Source of the DNA: Baylisascaris procyonis | Lineage: Eukaryota; Nematoda; Chromadorea; Rhabditida; Ascarididae | Reading direction: 5' to 3' | NCBI GenBank assembly: GCA_037389465.1 | Contig: JAZARR010000260.1 | Span: 444,501-508,500, forward strand | DNA length: 64,000 bases | Shown here: positions 46,501-61,500 of the stretch, in pieces | Layout: each line of letters opens with the position of its first letter | Numbering within the stretch: the stretch's first letter is position 1 | Translations under genes and position numbers: made by a program | Notes under the pieces: generated by a model | Seen by the model: only the letters and a program-made list of their open reading frames with translations | Database searches by the model: none | Told to the model about the DNA's origin: nothing

Positions 46501-49497
46501 TCGAACAACCAACAAAGCCCGCTATGCACCGTATTCTCAAAAATTATCCCTTACCTCCCCACCTCACCGTCTTCTGATCCAACACTATTCCGCCATTCTT
46601 AGATTTCTATATTCGGATCCCTCTACAGGTGAAAGTTTTTTGCAAAAACATAAACTGATCCTGGGGGATCAGCCGAAGATTGCTGAGGTATAGCAACTTG
46701 CATCTTCTTGTGGGTCTTGTCTTCGTTGATCTTGTGGTACAGATACTTAAAACACAGTCTTGCAATCGTTTCATAACTTCTTTTAATTTTTTTTGCCGTT
46801 ATGTGATGCCGACAGTGGAACTGGAAATAGGCGCTGTCGTTTAGAAAGCATCCTATAATTTGGAAGGTTGCCGAACATTGCAGAACCTGAAGGTAGCAAT
46901 CGCGGAACTTTGCGCTGGAAGGTGGGCCATTGTAAGCTTCGTCGAATGTCAAAAATATTAGAACTTCACAAGATTTTCAGATCATTATAAAATGGGCATA
47001 GTAATGAAGTAGTTCCTGTTTCTGTTTCCTTCATGGGCATGATTTTTTTTACTCATCTTGGTCAGTTTTAAGACCTTACATCATCGGACGAGGAGAGGAA
47101 TAGAAACGAGAATTTAGGATCAGCAGAGATTGGAACTCCGATCTCCTTCTGGCTGGCGAAGGCATTTAATCCCTTCTGCTTATGCACCACACTATCACTG
47201 CCTCCTTTCAACCCATTCATGCTAGCGAATGTGAGACACTAATGCATTATAGCGAGGTGAACGCGAACGTACGAGGAGAGCAGAGTCCATTCTCAGTCGC
47301 ATATCGAATCTTAGCTTATGGCTTTGTTCGATAGCCGTCCTTTAAGTGTACTCTTCTCCTGCGTTTCAGTTAAATACGCTACGATTATTGACATAGTATA
47401 TCTGCAGGCATATAAGGACTAGAAGGGAAGATTACCATTATGTGGCGATAGCAGAAATAGGTGATGCATATCACAAGCAGAATTAGTGAAAGATCGATGT
47501 TTAAGTCTTGATGCTATCCACGTTTCTTGCTTCTCTCTCATTTCATAGCGATGCTGTGATAACAACGGTGTGAGCACAATATCTAAGATGCAGATGTAGC
47601 TTAACGCTGAACCAAAAAGTTTTACGAAGGGCACCGATTCACTACTCTTTGTTGACGCCATTCTATAGACTCAGGAAATAAAGTGGTTTAAATTTATTCA
47701 GGCAATAGTATTTATATGCAACTCTTTTTAATATTTGAGCAATATAAGCTTCTATCGAACTGGTGGATAGTGAATGCATTATTCATAAATTGGCAGTGAA
47801 GATTTGACAATGCTTTGCTTGAAAGAAATACTGCAGTAATATTAGGGTGTATCAGTGATAAAAGGGGGTCCACTAGTTTGATTATAGTAGAGCAATCAGT
47901 CATGAAGAATCATCGTTTAAAGTCGAACAATGTGGTTGATGGAGTGCATTTGTGTATGCACTTTGTTAAGAGTCGTCTTGGTATGATAGTTGGGGTGGAT
48001 CGGTGAGCTTGAACAGTGGGTGAGTGTAACGGTTGTTGAGGATCCCTCTTGCCGCATCACTCTGCCTCTCTTCTACCGGGTCATCGTGTTGTGTGTGATA
48101 TGAACGAACAGCCACACATACGTGCATAGGCGTTATAGCCTGAGGCACTGCAATGCTAGTTAACATGCTACTTTACAGACTGCTAACTGACATATATCTC
48201 AACGTGCATCGAGAAGTTTTTATTCTTTGCTTTCTCTATTTGCACTTCATTCGCTTGCTCGATCACTTCTACCTTCTTCTTGCAGCATTCTAATCGTCTG
48301 CCGGCCGACTGCTTAGTAAATGCCTGAGGCGAGGTACTTGCTGCAAGATTGCTCTCTCTCTCTTTCTTGCAGAAGCATTCGATGCTTAACTTTTGCTGTC
48401 GATGTTCTTATATGCGTTTGCATGTATTTACATTTTTCCAGTATTATATGCGATGAGATCGTGGAGGTATTGGATCGATGTTGCTTAGTAATGTTTGAGA
48501 ATCGTTTCGTTGAGGTGAAATATCTAATGTTTTACAAGAGATCTAAGGGCTTCTCGTGGGCATTTTATTATTAGCTTCTTGATATGTTATGCAGAACTTA
48601 ATGTAATAGACTTTAAATTTCATAGATTTTATTCATCATTTTTCTAGATCTCGTTTGAGTTTCTTTTGTTTATTTAGAAAAAAATCTGTGAGTAGGAAAA
48701 ATTCCATGGGGAGCTTAATCCAAAGAGAATCCCATTATTTTATTTTCCATTTCCTATGGGAAGATTTTCCATGGAGCCATTTTCGTGCTATCTTTTAATG
48801 AAATTTTTTGAGTTTCTCTTATTACTTCTTTTCGTTTGCAATGCTTTATTGAAAGATATTACTAAGGCAATTCGTCATTTCTTTTCTTACGATATTTCAT
48901 AAAACTAGTGAACTGATTTGCGTTCATATTATCTACTAATATATATTTATTTCTGTTCTTTAGTTGAGAAATTAAGAGTATTGCTCATTCGTCCTCCACT
49001 CGAATCCATTACGCGTTCTCCTCTGGATGATGGCTCAATACTCTCTGTAAACTTGCGAAGAACTGATGGATTCTCTCGAGAAACTATGGTTAATTTCCCG
49101 TGGCAAAGTCTTTTTCGGAAAGCTCTGCTGAAAGAACATTTTATATAAATAGAGAGGTGTTTTACCTCTCCGCCTCTATCCTCATTTTTCCGTCCTTCTG
49201 TTAACTTTGATCACTTAACCTTTATGCCTTGTCAGCTCTATTCCCTCGCCACCAGTTGTATAGACGAGTGCTTGTGAATGATTATGCCGGATTGTTTTCC
49301 TAACATGATGTTTGCATATGCTTGTTGCATGCATCATTCGATTTTGCAGCATTGATTTGGCGGAAATGTGAAGAATTTCTTTGATAGCCGTCGAGAAAAG
49401 ACCATTGAAAAAAGTGACGGATGAGCAGCTGTTAATGAAACCTCTGGAATAATCGTTGGCAGCTGGATAGCCTATCCAGTGGGGATGCAGTTGCGTT

Positions 49498-49532
<35 letters not shown>

Positions 49533-52500
49533 TCTCCTCTCGATTCCATCAATAGTTTCTCGTTTACGCAGCAATTTAACGATACGATTTTAAGCTTACA
49601 TATCCGGTCGAATTGGACTTATCCCCTTGTTTAATGATTATATTGGGTATAGTCGTCATGCATTGCGATCATACGAGTGTATCGTTTACTGAGGATGCTA
49701 GGTCCGGAGCAATAGAACTCCTCGCCGTGGCAGGGAGAATACTTAATGGCACCCACCTACCATTCATTATCTAAACTGATGCTTCTATTTTGTAAGGTTT
49801 TGTTCTTGAACTCGTTGAAAAATGCTGTATGAATATGGTAATGGTACAGGGGTGATGAGGTACTTGTCGTGATCCCGTCTGTCGTACGCGTATTCTCGAA
49901 CTGTAGCCTCATCTACATGCTAGTATGAACGGTGACATTATCGAAGACATGAGATTTCATTGAACCCATTCTTGAGTCAGCTGAAAGATGGCACTGACAT
50001 TTCCAAATGGAATCACCATTTATTTCGCTGTTTCTTCTCTGGTGGTTTGGCGACATTCTTAAATAGTTTTTAGTTTTTCAACGTTTTCTTCGTAGGTCTC
50101 CACTGATGGTCGACAGAGAGGTCATCTTCGAGCGACATTCTCTATCGCTTACAATCTTTTACGGACTTATTTTCCGCCCTTTTTGGTAGGAATAGTCGAT
50201 CGCCGTTGAACTTTTCATATTGTTTAATTTACCGAACGTCGCAATTTTGGCGAATAACTGACACTCACTTCTGTCCATCTCAAGGGCAAGTCCAGCCTCA
50301 CCTATAAGACTAGGCAGTAGAGACAGTTGAACGCAAAATTCGGATGATTTTGTTCGACTTCCTGCATTGACTTCATATATTATTGCCGAATACTGCCTGC
50401 GGGATTTGTGACTGCTGTTCTTATGGATGAAATTAACTCAACAGTTTGATTTGAAAATCCATGGGCGTGTTGGTGCCACAACTTTTCACAGAGGAATATA
50501 GAGTCATAAGGAGAGGGGATGGAAGGAAGAGAGCATATAATTGGGGCTTCACGCTGCTGAGTTTCATTGGGGAGACGGTTGAGTTGCGTTAATACGTGGA
50601 GCTCAGGCTGTATCGATTGTTGAGAAACAACTTTTATTAATGAATGTAAACTTGGAAAAATATATTTATAGAGTAGGTGTTATAGATGCAGAACAACGTT
50701 TGCCTCATTTCTTGACTAGTTTAAAGAGAGTCCTCCCTAATTTTCTTCCATTAGGTTAACTTTTACGGTTTATTAGATCATCGATATGATTTCATATTAG
50801 CAAATGTTCTGTTTTTGTTTGCATTTTTTTTCAGCTTTTGCCTGTTTTTATGTTCACGGATGCCTATTTGTTAGTATTTATTACCTTTTAAGATAACTCT
50901 TCCTAAATGAAGGAAATAGTGAACAATAGATAATTTGCGTCGTCTTTGCTGTATATCCGTTTGAATTGTCTAAGGGGCAATAACCAGTTCAGTTTATTTT
51001 TACTGTTAGAAGAAAATAGATAGAGTTTTTGTATGGATCTTTGTCTGGCTGCATGAGTCCAACAGTCTCTCTGAGGATGTGGCTAGCAAATGTCATTATT
51101 CTTTGTGTCATTTCAGCAGATGGTAATTGCCGTCAGCAGGCAACTGTTATTTTGCACCATTGTAGTCTTAATTTTCTTAGAATTTCAGCGTCTGCTGTCC
51201 TGCAAGGAAAATATGATAAAGCACTGAGTGGGACCTTAAAAATTTTATGGTTCTCGTTTTTAGTTTCCGATAAGGTGCGCCATCCATATATTCATAGTTG
51301 GCGAGGAGGCGGGAGGATGAGGGAAGGCAGGGCTGTCTTATTGAGGATCAGGCAATGTTAGTTCATAATCCGTCTCTCATATCAGCGAATGCAGATTTCT
51401 CGATATCTGCATTTCTTTATACACTTTTCCTCAATAAACAAATATTTGGGATGATGCATTTACGCAACTTTTGTCGCCATTTCTCAAGCAAGAAAATCGA
51501 TGTTTTAGATTCACTTCCCTCTTCCCCTCCACCCGCCTTATCTGTTTTGAACGCTCTCTGCATTGATTGGTTTTCGTCCCAATTTTTCCCCAAAAAATCT
51601 GCAACAAATGTAATGTCGGGAATCTCTTATCGTTTATTATGGAGATGAATTTGAAATTCGCTTTTTTTGATGCTGGATGGGTCTTGTTTAGTGTGTTGTC
51701 ACAGTTCGGATCTCATATCATGTCGCATATTTTCGTGGATTTGAGTGCTTTTGAAAGTTGAGCTCAAGATAGACTCAATTCATGTAGGTCAAGTTCCTGA
51801 GGGAAGGTGACTGTTCAGCTATTGTAGGTTATTCGTTGATAGTACTAATGAATTTGGCTGACGATTGAATAATTTCTTATGCTTCATCTTGGTTCTTTCA
51901 GCCCTATTCCCATTTCATTTGTTGAGTTCCGAATGGTGCACTCATAAAGTAGTGCTGGGGTGGCTGTATTTTTACCGTCAGTGAATTACATCCGCAATGC
52001 CACATGCTGTATATTTTTTGTCGATTCGGATGTGAAGCCATCAGCCGATATGAGTTTCACTCCGACTGCACGCATACGCAAACTTCGAGCCAAGAGCTCG
52101 TTTTATTCTATTTTGGCTCACTCGCACTCTTAACGGTTTCGATTTATTTTAGCGGCCACTTGCATTTATATCCTTTCGCCCGATTCTTAAATAATTTTGT
52201 TTGCGATATTATCACAGATGATTGTTTTTTGAAGTTGGCCTTTTACTTTTATTTAGAAATCCCATTTTGAAGCTATGGGAAAATGCTGTTCTTCACAAAA
52301 TCAAAGCATTGATATCGAATACCGTAAAAAAAATCTTCATGAATTAGATGATAGCATCGTTATTTAATATAGGAACTTGGTAGCTATGAGTACCACAAAT
52401 AGGGCAGATACGTTTCCTATGATAATTGATTTTTTTTTTAAGGAAACGAGTCTTCCGAGGGACAAGCAGAATTGAAATACCCAAGTTTATATTCAGGCAA

Positions 52501-55500
52501 CGGCATAGTTCCTTAATAATAAAAAGGCAATGAGTGCTTAAAGTATTACTTAGACGGCATGATAATACTATTTGAATAAGAAAGTGCTGCCATTTCTTCA
52601 AACCCACTACACTTCTTCAATAACCCTTTTCTTGCTAAGCGGAGAAAATTTTAAAACGTTTGCCTGTGAAATTTAATGATTTCTGCAAAATCCTGAGATG
52701 AATGCGGAAGTACGCATCGACTTCATATTTCAATGGATTTAGGCGGAATTTCAGGTTAGCCCCTCTTCCCTGTTGGATTTGCATTTGAGAGTATCAGAGA
52801 TGAGGTTTCGAAGCTTCAACAGCTGAAACTGGATCCGAAGTGCTTATTGATGGTATAAAAGGCTAGCACGCTGGTTAGCAGATGCGTCGTTTTTTTCCTC
52901 GCAGATTGGCGGAAGTGTCAGCTGTTTAGCTGCTGTGAGCATTGAGTGCAACGATTTGTTTTTTTTTTTTATTTTTTCAACCGATGTTTCAGTTATAAAG
53001 TGAGATGTGCAGTATTTGTGCTTGTAAAATAGTGAGGGATGCTGTTGAGATCGGAAAATTTTCTCCTTCAAATATTTTCCGACTTTCCGGTTTATTCCAA
53101 TGTTTTCGTGAAAAAAAAAACATTATAATAATATCATATCAGATTTATCTAAGAAGGCATATGCTTATATTGCGATGTGTATGCCCGGTAGTTTTTTTCA
53201 AGAACCATGAAAAGAAAGGCGTTGGGATCTGCCGAATATTATTCACCATTAGAAGATTACTATCGCCATAACGGCTATCATGGACATCTTCTGTATGAGT
53301 TGTTATTGGCATTGAAGGTGAATTTTCAATTGCAGCTGATCAGTTCAGCAGCCTGAAAACGATTTTTTTTTTTAGTTTGAGGTTTGGTTGACGCATTAAA
53401 CTCATGAACGAATATATACTGTAAGGAATTGTAAATATTTGTGCGGCATTTGGGCAGACGGTTGGCTTAATGGGCCAAATGTTCGAGTGTGCTTTTCCAT
53501 TTTTTTTGCAAATAATGAAGAAATTTTCCCCAAATTAGAGGTTTTTTTTGAAGTTCGTTAAATTTTCTGTCGGAGCATAAAGCCGCTGATCCGATCATTT
53601 TACGCATATGCAACAGCGATAACTACTGTTTATAAATAGGGTTGCGTTTTATTTTAACTTGCAGAATTCGACAAGTGTTTCATCGAGTATATTGGCAGCT
53701 AGTTGCTCCTATTCAGTACACTTTTTGATCAAAAAATGGACTATTTTTTGTAAAAACTCATTTATGAGGCCGTTATTTGATCTTCGATCAATGCGTCATA
53801 AGCAAAGACATTGTAAAATTGCATTTTTCGCTATATGCGTAAGCATAGTAAGAACGAGCTGGTGCCTGGTTGTTGAAAATGAAGTTTTGATTTTCAATTT
53901 GCTTTCTCTTCTTTTTCTTAACGTTCATCAATGCAACATCTGAAGGTACGCTTGATTTATGCAAATTAGGAATGTACCTTGGTGATGGTTCTGTGCTAAA
54001 CAATATCTCTCTGGGAAAGGCAAATGAAAAAGTCTAATAAAAAAAATGTATTTGGAAAAAGTGCCCATAACCTTCAATCAGTCAGATTTTTGGACAGGTT
54101 TTTTTTTTCGCATGAGGCTATTAAGCGAAGTCCCACATTTGGTATGACATTCGGGAATGAGGCAGTTCAGGACCTTTTCCGATGTTTTTGCTGTTGCGTT
54201 GTATGGTCTAGTTGGGAAACTATCGTGCAGATGGTATAAAAGCTCGGAAATAGGTGGCGATGCGGGCCATTCTTTCTTAGAGGAAGACATAATGGGCAAG
54301 TTGAAGAATCAGGGAATTGCGATCACCTATTGTGGATTGCTAGAGTAATGCCTGTTTCGACCACGAGTCCTTAATGTTCTTTTTATTTCTCTCCCTTCAG
54401 CAAGAATCCTGCACGTGGGCGTGGTGATGCATACGGGCGATATCTCTTTTTCTTCCTTTTTTTTTCACTTGCGCAGAGTTTTACGTCTTGAATGAATATT
54501 CATTACAGTCAAGGCTTTTCGGGATTTTTTTTTTTTAATTTTTTCTCCACTTCCTCTCAAAGAGTATTCGTTTGAATCATCCACCATTCTGACATATCCC
54601 CTTCCACTAACTGGAGGCGCTACTCCAAAAAAATGTATTCCCTTTTGTTATCCGTCTTCTAGCCGCCCTTGTTTTTTTTCATCATTTTAAAGAACCAAAA
54701 ACTTCCCCGTCATTTTTTTTCTACAGATGCACAATATGAAAAGGAAAGGGGATACCCATGGTTTTTCATTACAACGCGATCTTTCTACTCGTGAATTATC
54801 AGGGAAAAGAATGAGCTATAAACTTTGCTTCAATTGCATTTGAGATTCCACGTCATATGTAAATTTTTGTCGGAATGACAATGATTCTGAAAATCGACAC
54901 CTAGCACGGGATCGAAAGCCTGATGAGCGGTCGGTTGGCGATGTCACTATCCTATTTCTTTTTGCTATCGGAGGTTCTTTGTTCATCGTCAATAGATTAC
55001 AATAACAACGAAGCGGATATCCTTTCCATTGTTGATGTAGAGGACTTACAAATCTAGCTATTTGTTTATATAGTTTGAGACCGGAAGTGTGTGTATGTTC
55101 GTGCTTAGAGACACTTTTAATATTTCTTTCTTATGCTTTCAATTCTTTTCGTGAAATGTTTCGTAAATTGAGGTTCTTACAGAACTCATTGAGGTTATGC
55201 TTGTTTTCATGCTGTTATTACCTATCCATTAGTAACTGACCATAATGATTGGTACAAAGTACAATTATCGTTGTAAAGGACTAACAAAGCACATTTTGTG
55301 CTCTTTTGTTGAAGTGAATTTGATTTGCAAAAGTACAATTTTTATTTCATGCATCTGTTTAAAGATCATTCTCGAGACAATAGTCGAAGGCTGTCGTTGA
55401 ATTTTCGAGAAGGTATTTCCTTGCGCTGGTTATTGAAATACTTAGCGAGCATTTTCTTGAATACTTTAATCGATTCATTAATCTGCCAAATGTGAACAAT

Positions 55501-58500
55501 TACCTAACAATGCGTCTTTCCCACATTCGGTAGTTGGCGGACCCGAAGGAAGTGGGATCTGCTATAACCTATGCGTGTGTGACCGTATCGTTCGTGCAGA
55601 TTCAGCAATTTTTCTTCATGTTGATCATTCGCAATCACAACGAATGAATTAGTTATTGGCGTTGCAGATTGGAGTGATGCTCGCGTGAGAGCCACTGCGT
55701 TTTATCTTCTTTCATCGACCATCACTGTATCTTTTCGATATTTTCTACTCGTACTATAATCGCTGCCGGATATATCAATATTGTTGCTCGAAAACGCGGC
55801 GCTCCGTCATGCAGTTGATCTCCAATCGGCAGTGATGTAGTGGAATGCCAGCAATGACATTAATGTTTTGAATTCCGCTAGTCCTAATCGACAATCGTAG
55901 GCCGTCCAGTCATTTGGCAACCTTCATCCATGTATGAGTCAGTATATTTTGGAACGCCAAAGCCGTTTGGGCAGCACTCAACCGCCTATCGTGCAGTCGG
56001 TGGCGGAGCGCCTGTTGCACGACCGGCGAGTAGTATGGCAGTTCTAATAACGCCTGTTCCCGAGAAAACCGGCGAGACGTCCAAACAAAATTCTCCGTTT
56101 GTATTGGGCGGTGATCGTTCTGCGTTCACGAGCACGGAATCCGATCAACGGGGTTTTAAAACCTTTCCAAATTCATCCGTGTCGCAGAGCGGTGGTAACG
56201 AGCGATGGATGCAAGCGGATATGCCCCAGAGGGGCCGTTGGAACAGTTCTTTTGCGTTTTTCGAATCAGCAGCGGAACCAAAAGTATCCGGACAGCAGAA
56301 CGTAGCTTCGACGCAAGGTACATTCAGGACGCAATACCAGCCGACTGCCACCGAAGTAACAGTGGCGAGGCAGGTGCCGATCCAGTTCGAGGGTCAAGGT
56401 TCAACGAGACGACCGCTGCTAGAAGGGAAGGTCATTCCTGTTCGTATTGAAGGCGCATCATTAACCAATGTTAATCCCTATCACGAGGAATATCAGTCCT
56501 CGCAACCTTCAGGTGTACGTCGTCCGAATTCCGCTGTGCCTTTTGGTGAGCATGCATCCAGTAATGTGGTGCCATTCAGCTCGGGAGCTGACGTTTGTCT
56601 GGAAAAAGAGCAAGCGCAGTCAAGAGTCACAGTCACCGGCCAGTCGACTGACGTTGCACCAAACACAGCCTCTGAAGCGAGTCATTTTGATCGTGTTCAG
56701 GTGTTCCGTGGTCGTCAGAAGCCAGCGGAGCAGCCGCAGCGCCATAATTACACAAGCCTTCATTATGTGCCTGCTCGTCCTTCTTTTCTTCAAAGGCGAA
56801 CTTCCGATTCGAATCTCCCGAGTGTTGATATAGCTTCAACTGCAACTGCATTTCCATCAGCTGCTGAACAACCCGACACTCCAATGACGAATGCTATGGT
56901 CAATGTTGCAAAAAACGTTCGCGAAGAGTTGGAACATGATCCGAAATTTCGTCAACGAGCCGAATCAATGGGTGAACACATTCGTCGTGCACCCGCACTA
57001 GCCCATCATCCGCCAAGGCAATCTCCCTCATTGCTGCAAATGGAGAACTATTTCTCGAATCTGCACCGCCATAAGAGCGCAATGGAGCTCAATCAGACAG
57101 TGCCTCTAACAGCATCAGCCCAACCGTTTAATGCAGATGCCGTCCGCAATATTTTTAGCGGTGCGACAACAGAATCACGCGATTTAGCTGCTGATACTTC
57201 GAACGCACCTTCTGACGCCTTTTATTCGCCTGCCACTTCTTCAATATCGTCTCCACAAGTTCGAACAGTTTCCGTAAAAACGTTATATGAACCAAGTAGG
57301 TCAACATTGCGAAAAACGCCACATGTATGCATAAATGGTTTCAATATGCAACCATCTCGCCAGATTCGATCAGCTCCGGTACCACCACCAAAACCACAGA
57401 TGCGCGATGACGATAACAATGCTGATGAAGAAGCAACTAAAACTAGTATCTTCAAAATTAGAACGGGAAATCGTACCGAAAACATCGAAAAAACAAGTAA
57501 AAGTGACGAGCCGTCTAATGACGCTAGCACAACGATTTCTGGGCAAACAATATTCGTTACACGTCCTCGTTCGTTGAAGTTCGCAGGCGACGATGAAGCG
57601 ACCGAGATATCGACTGCACAGTGTGCGTCTAGCCCACCCGGCATCTTGCTTAAAACTTCTTCATATTCAACGCCTGATACAACAGTGAATAAACCTCAAA
57701 AGCGGGTGGTGTTCCAATGTGATGAGGAAAGTACACGAAAAGTGGATACTGACGATTGTCATAGCAGTACGACAGATGGTATCACAGGTAAGGCCACGTG
57801 CGTGCTCGGGTCAGATTAATATTGATCCGATGGGTCGAAAAGTAGATCGGGATGTATGCTGAAAATCTGTGTGATCTTCGTTTTGAATTATTCTTTATTC
57901 GTATTGTTTCTTAATTAAGTGAGCTGCTCAGTCGTTGAGTGCTAATGTTTTACTGAAATGTGGCGCAGCGTGGTCGATTAAAGGTATGATACATTATCTG
58001 TGGTACCTATGTTTTTAAATAATATTATACATAACTCTTTTATGCGAAACAAGAGTTTCTATATAGCATTTCAATATTTTATTCAAAATGAATCATGCTT
58101 TTAAACGGTAAGGTATCTCAATCGAGCCATCATTTAGAAAACATGAAAGAGAGGTCATTGGTGGCCAACAAAGCGAATAAGAAAATCATATAAAGTCAAA
58201 AAAATGCGAATAAAAGTAAATAGGAATATGAGTAAGTTGCAAAGGTAAGCGTATATTTAATCAAAAGATCCATGCAATATTGCTTCAATTTTAGCCACAA
58301 ATTGATCATTATTATCTGCATAGTTTTATTGTTTCAGTGCCACAGGAGTTGCCACCTTGCGTGCGACAATATGACGAAACGGTGGAAGAGCCTTTGCAGC
58401 GATTTTTGAAACTCAGTTGCGATATCGGTGGTGATGTGAAGACGATGGTATTTCCTCCACTCTTTTATTCGCTCATTTCAGGAGCATCTTTAAGCTCATG

Positions 58501-61500
58501 TTTATACTGATTTGATATATTCACATTGCTAAGTGGCGGGGGGGGGGATTGTCATCAGTTCATCATCAGTGCTGCACAATGCGTTTGTAATGGTGAAAGG
58601 TGAAGTTGGTAACGGTGAAACAAACCTTATAGGTTTATATTGCCTCATAGGCTTTGTTTATCTTTCTTTGTACGCATATTCATGCGTTCAGTTAGGTGAT
58701 AAGCTCTTATCATTGCTTTTTTTGGCTATTTCATTGTCAATACGACGTTCAGAGCATGAATATAAAATTTTTGAAGCGCTCATCTCGATGTCTTCGGTCA
58801 CAGAATTTTACCCCTGGAAAGAGTTTTACAGATTGTAGCTTCAAAAGGTTGATTGGCTTGATTGATAGTTCGATGAGCTCTTTGTTGAACTTATTGTAAC
58901 GCTGTGGTCACTTCAGCCGAAAATATCGAAACTTAGGTTTATCATATTCGTATTACTAAATGGAATAGTCTACTGTCGTATAGAGAAAATTGAGCTGTTT
59001 TGTGGAAACTATATCGAAGATGTATTCGGTTGATTCTTTTAGTTCAAATATGCATGAGCAGTTTCTTTTAAGTATGACAGTTGTCCTCAGTTTTGTGGAT
59101 AATTTCTTTTTGTTTCAAATTTTAGGGCGAGAAGGTATCATATGCTTTCACACAACAACGAAATTTCATCTGGAATGCGGCCGGTCAAAAGGAGCCTACG
59201 GCCACAGAACTAACCGAAAAACTTGGTGGATTAGTGAAATTGTTGGAGGAGATAGGAGCGTTAAAAGAGTCGAAACGTAATACACCTCAATTCAATCACC
59301 TCTCAGCTGTGAGCGAAGGAATTCAAGCATTAGGATGGCTAACAGTGGTGAGTGTTTTCTATGTTTCTTTATGTGTTCCCGATTTCCGTAGTTATTTCTC
59401 TTTGGTTTGATATTCAATCTCGATATCTTTTTTGTTTATGAATGCGTTAAACTTTCATAAGTTCTCAAAAATTCTTTTTCAATAATACTTCGGCCCCCTT
59501 CCTATTTTTCGGCTCTCAAAATGCGGAATATGGCTTTACTGATCCATTCGGTAAAACCTTTGGCTAATTTACATTGCTGAAATCTTCACTGAGGATATTG
59601 CTGAAATCGCTCGTTTGAAGCATTCACTTGAAATGAGAATGAAAGCTGTCTATGGGCATTTGGGATGACAATCAACCGCTTACTGTTTCACCACGAACTC
59701 GCATCCTAGAGGAAATTGAAGTGATATTGGTAAGTAATGATAAAATTGTAGAAGCCAACACCAGCTCCATTCGTTAAAGATATGAACGATGCGTCGATGT
59801 TCTATGTGAATCGTGTACGCAACGAGCATAAGAATGGAGACAAGGTTCGTGCAATTGCATTCGTACATATGACGCTTTCTAGTTGTTTAATTGAATGGCT
59901 GAAATTCCTTCTATAACTTCGGTTATCAAATTCTCAGTTCCTTCATTAAGCTATGGACTTGAATAGTGGCTAATCGGAAATTAAATCGGAAAAGTGGCGA
60001 AAAGTTATTATTTTATGCGGCAATCTTTAAAACAACGTTTTACTTTTAAGGACTCAATCCGCCTGCTATTGTGAATTATGTTAGAAATTGCATTTTCAGC
60101 TTATTATATCTCCCGCATCTTTCTCTCCATTGCACGCGGGCAGTTTATTTGATTTTAAGACCATATATCTTTAGCTATTCCCTGATTTATACCGTGATTT
60201 TGGATTGACTTAGCAGCTTCTATCACCTTTTTTCATTGCCAATGTTCACTGTTGAAGATTCACTTGGAGTGGACAAAGACTTGGGTTGATTTGCTGAACT
60301 CGTTGCAAACATATGTTCGTCAAGTTCACACTACAGGCCTCGTTTGGAACACTAATCCGGTTGGTTTGCTTCCTTATTCTTATTTTTCTGCTCACTCTCA
60401 CATCAACTCTTTGCGGAACATCCACTGAAATTTAAGATGTTCCATTGTAGGTTTATTCTTTTTCTTGGAAATACTTTCTGGGGTGTCGGCCGAAATTTAT
60501 CTTAATAATCTTTTTTTCATTTGCTCTGATCCGTTCGTATCGGATGTGGAGTTGTTTTTAACAGAAATTTGGGTCTATTCGAGGGTTTCATTTTTAATGA
60601 TTCGTTGATTTCTTTCATCATACATTATGGTTTGCAGTGTTGCGGAGTTATCAATGTGCGTATGTCACACAAAGCGCTTCAGTGGATTTAAACAGAGATT
60701 TTCTCGAATGAAAAACTTTTAGTGAATGAACTTTAGTAAATTTTAACGTCATTTTCAAGCCATGATATTCACACGGTGATTGTTTCTTTCTGAGCAGTCG
60801 TTTAGGCATTACGAGGGTGCCAATTTTCAGGGTGCATGTGCTCCAGCATCTACCGCCACAGGAAGGTCACCACCATCGGCATCAGCACCCTGTGCTGGTG
60901 CTGCACCTCCTCCTCCACCTCCACCACCTGTACTTCCTCCAGGTTTGTTACTGTTGACGCTTGATTTGCAGTCGTTTCCCTCTGAAGAAAATGATTTTGG
61001 AATATTATCAAAAGTATTTTAGCGCAACATTTTGTTTTTAGCACGAAATGCCAAAAAAAGAAAAGTATAGCCAATTATCAAAAGCTGGAAGTATTTGAAG
61101 TGGAAATATTTCTGACGTGGTAATGAATCCCTCAAAGTTTTGATGAACTTTCAGAAGTTCGTAAAAACTTGAAAGATGCGATAAAATAAATGTATGTATA
61201 TGGTATCGCAGAATTATTAGCTTTGGAGATAGAAAGCAATAAAAAGACTTTATTTGTGAAGCAGAATCATAAAAATGCTTAAGCGTCATAAATTATAGGC
61301 CGAAAATAAAAACGACTGATTTTGATTTAGATAAAACACAAAGCAATTAATCTACGAGTAGATTGGCGTGGAGGAGTTCCTCAATTTTGGTCTGAAGAAG
61401 GATTCGTTGATTTCTATATTTGTTCTTGAATGTTTATCCAAACGGAAAGGTTGCCGACGGAATTGAAATTGATTGCCAGCAAATTAATTCAATTCAGGAT

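Larger units (their letters stand above)
43590..55909 (+). other. 12.3-kb intron of CAP
   Basis: It contains the repeat at 45395-45443, a 12-bp palindrome GCCACTAGTGGC (45958-45969), the tRNA-like element at 47118-47202, an exon-like block from 48964, the (CA)15 tract at 49501-49530 and the dispersed repeat near 53456. E-box-like CACGTG occurs near 54411. The remainder shows only chance ORFs. Confidence 0.55.

Noticed and set aside
46623..46952. Minus-strand ORF of 109 codons in the CAP intron
   Set aside because: No family, splice or compositional support.
49501..49530. CRISPR-like or satellite array at the CA run
   Set aside because: It is a simple dinucleotide microsatellite.
51029..51361. 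Plus-strand ORF of 110 codons in the CAP intron
   Set aside because: The hydrophobic stretch looks signal-like, but there is no partner exon or homology.
57222..57644. Minus-strand ORF of 140 codons opposite the giant exon
   Set aside because: Shadow of a long coding exon on the plus strand; no independent evidence.
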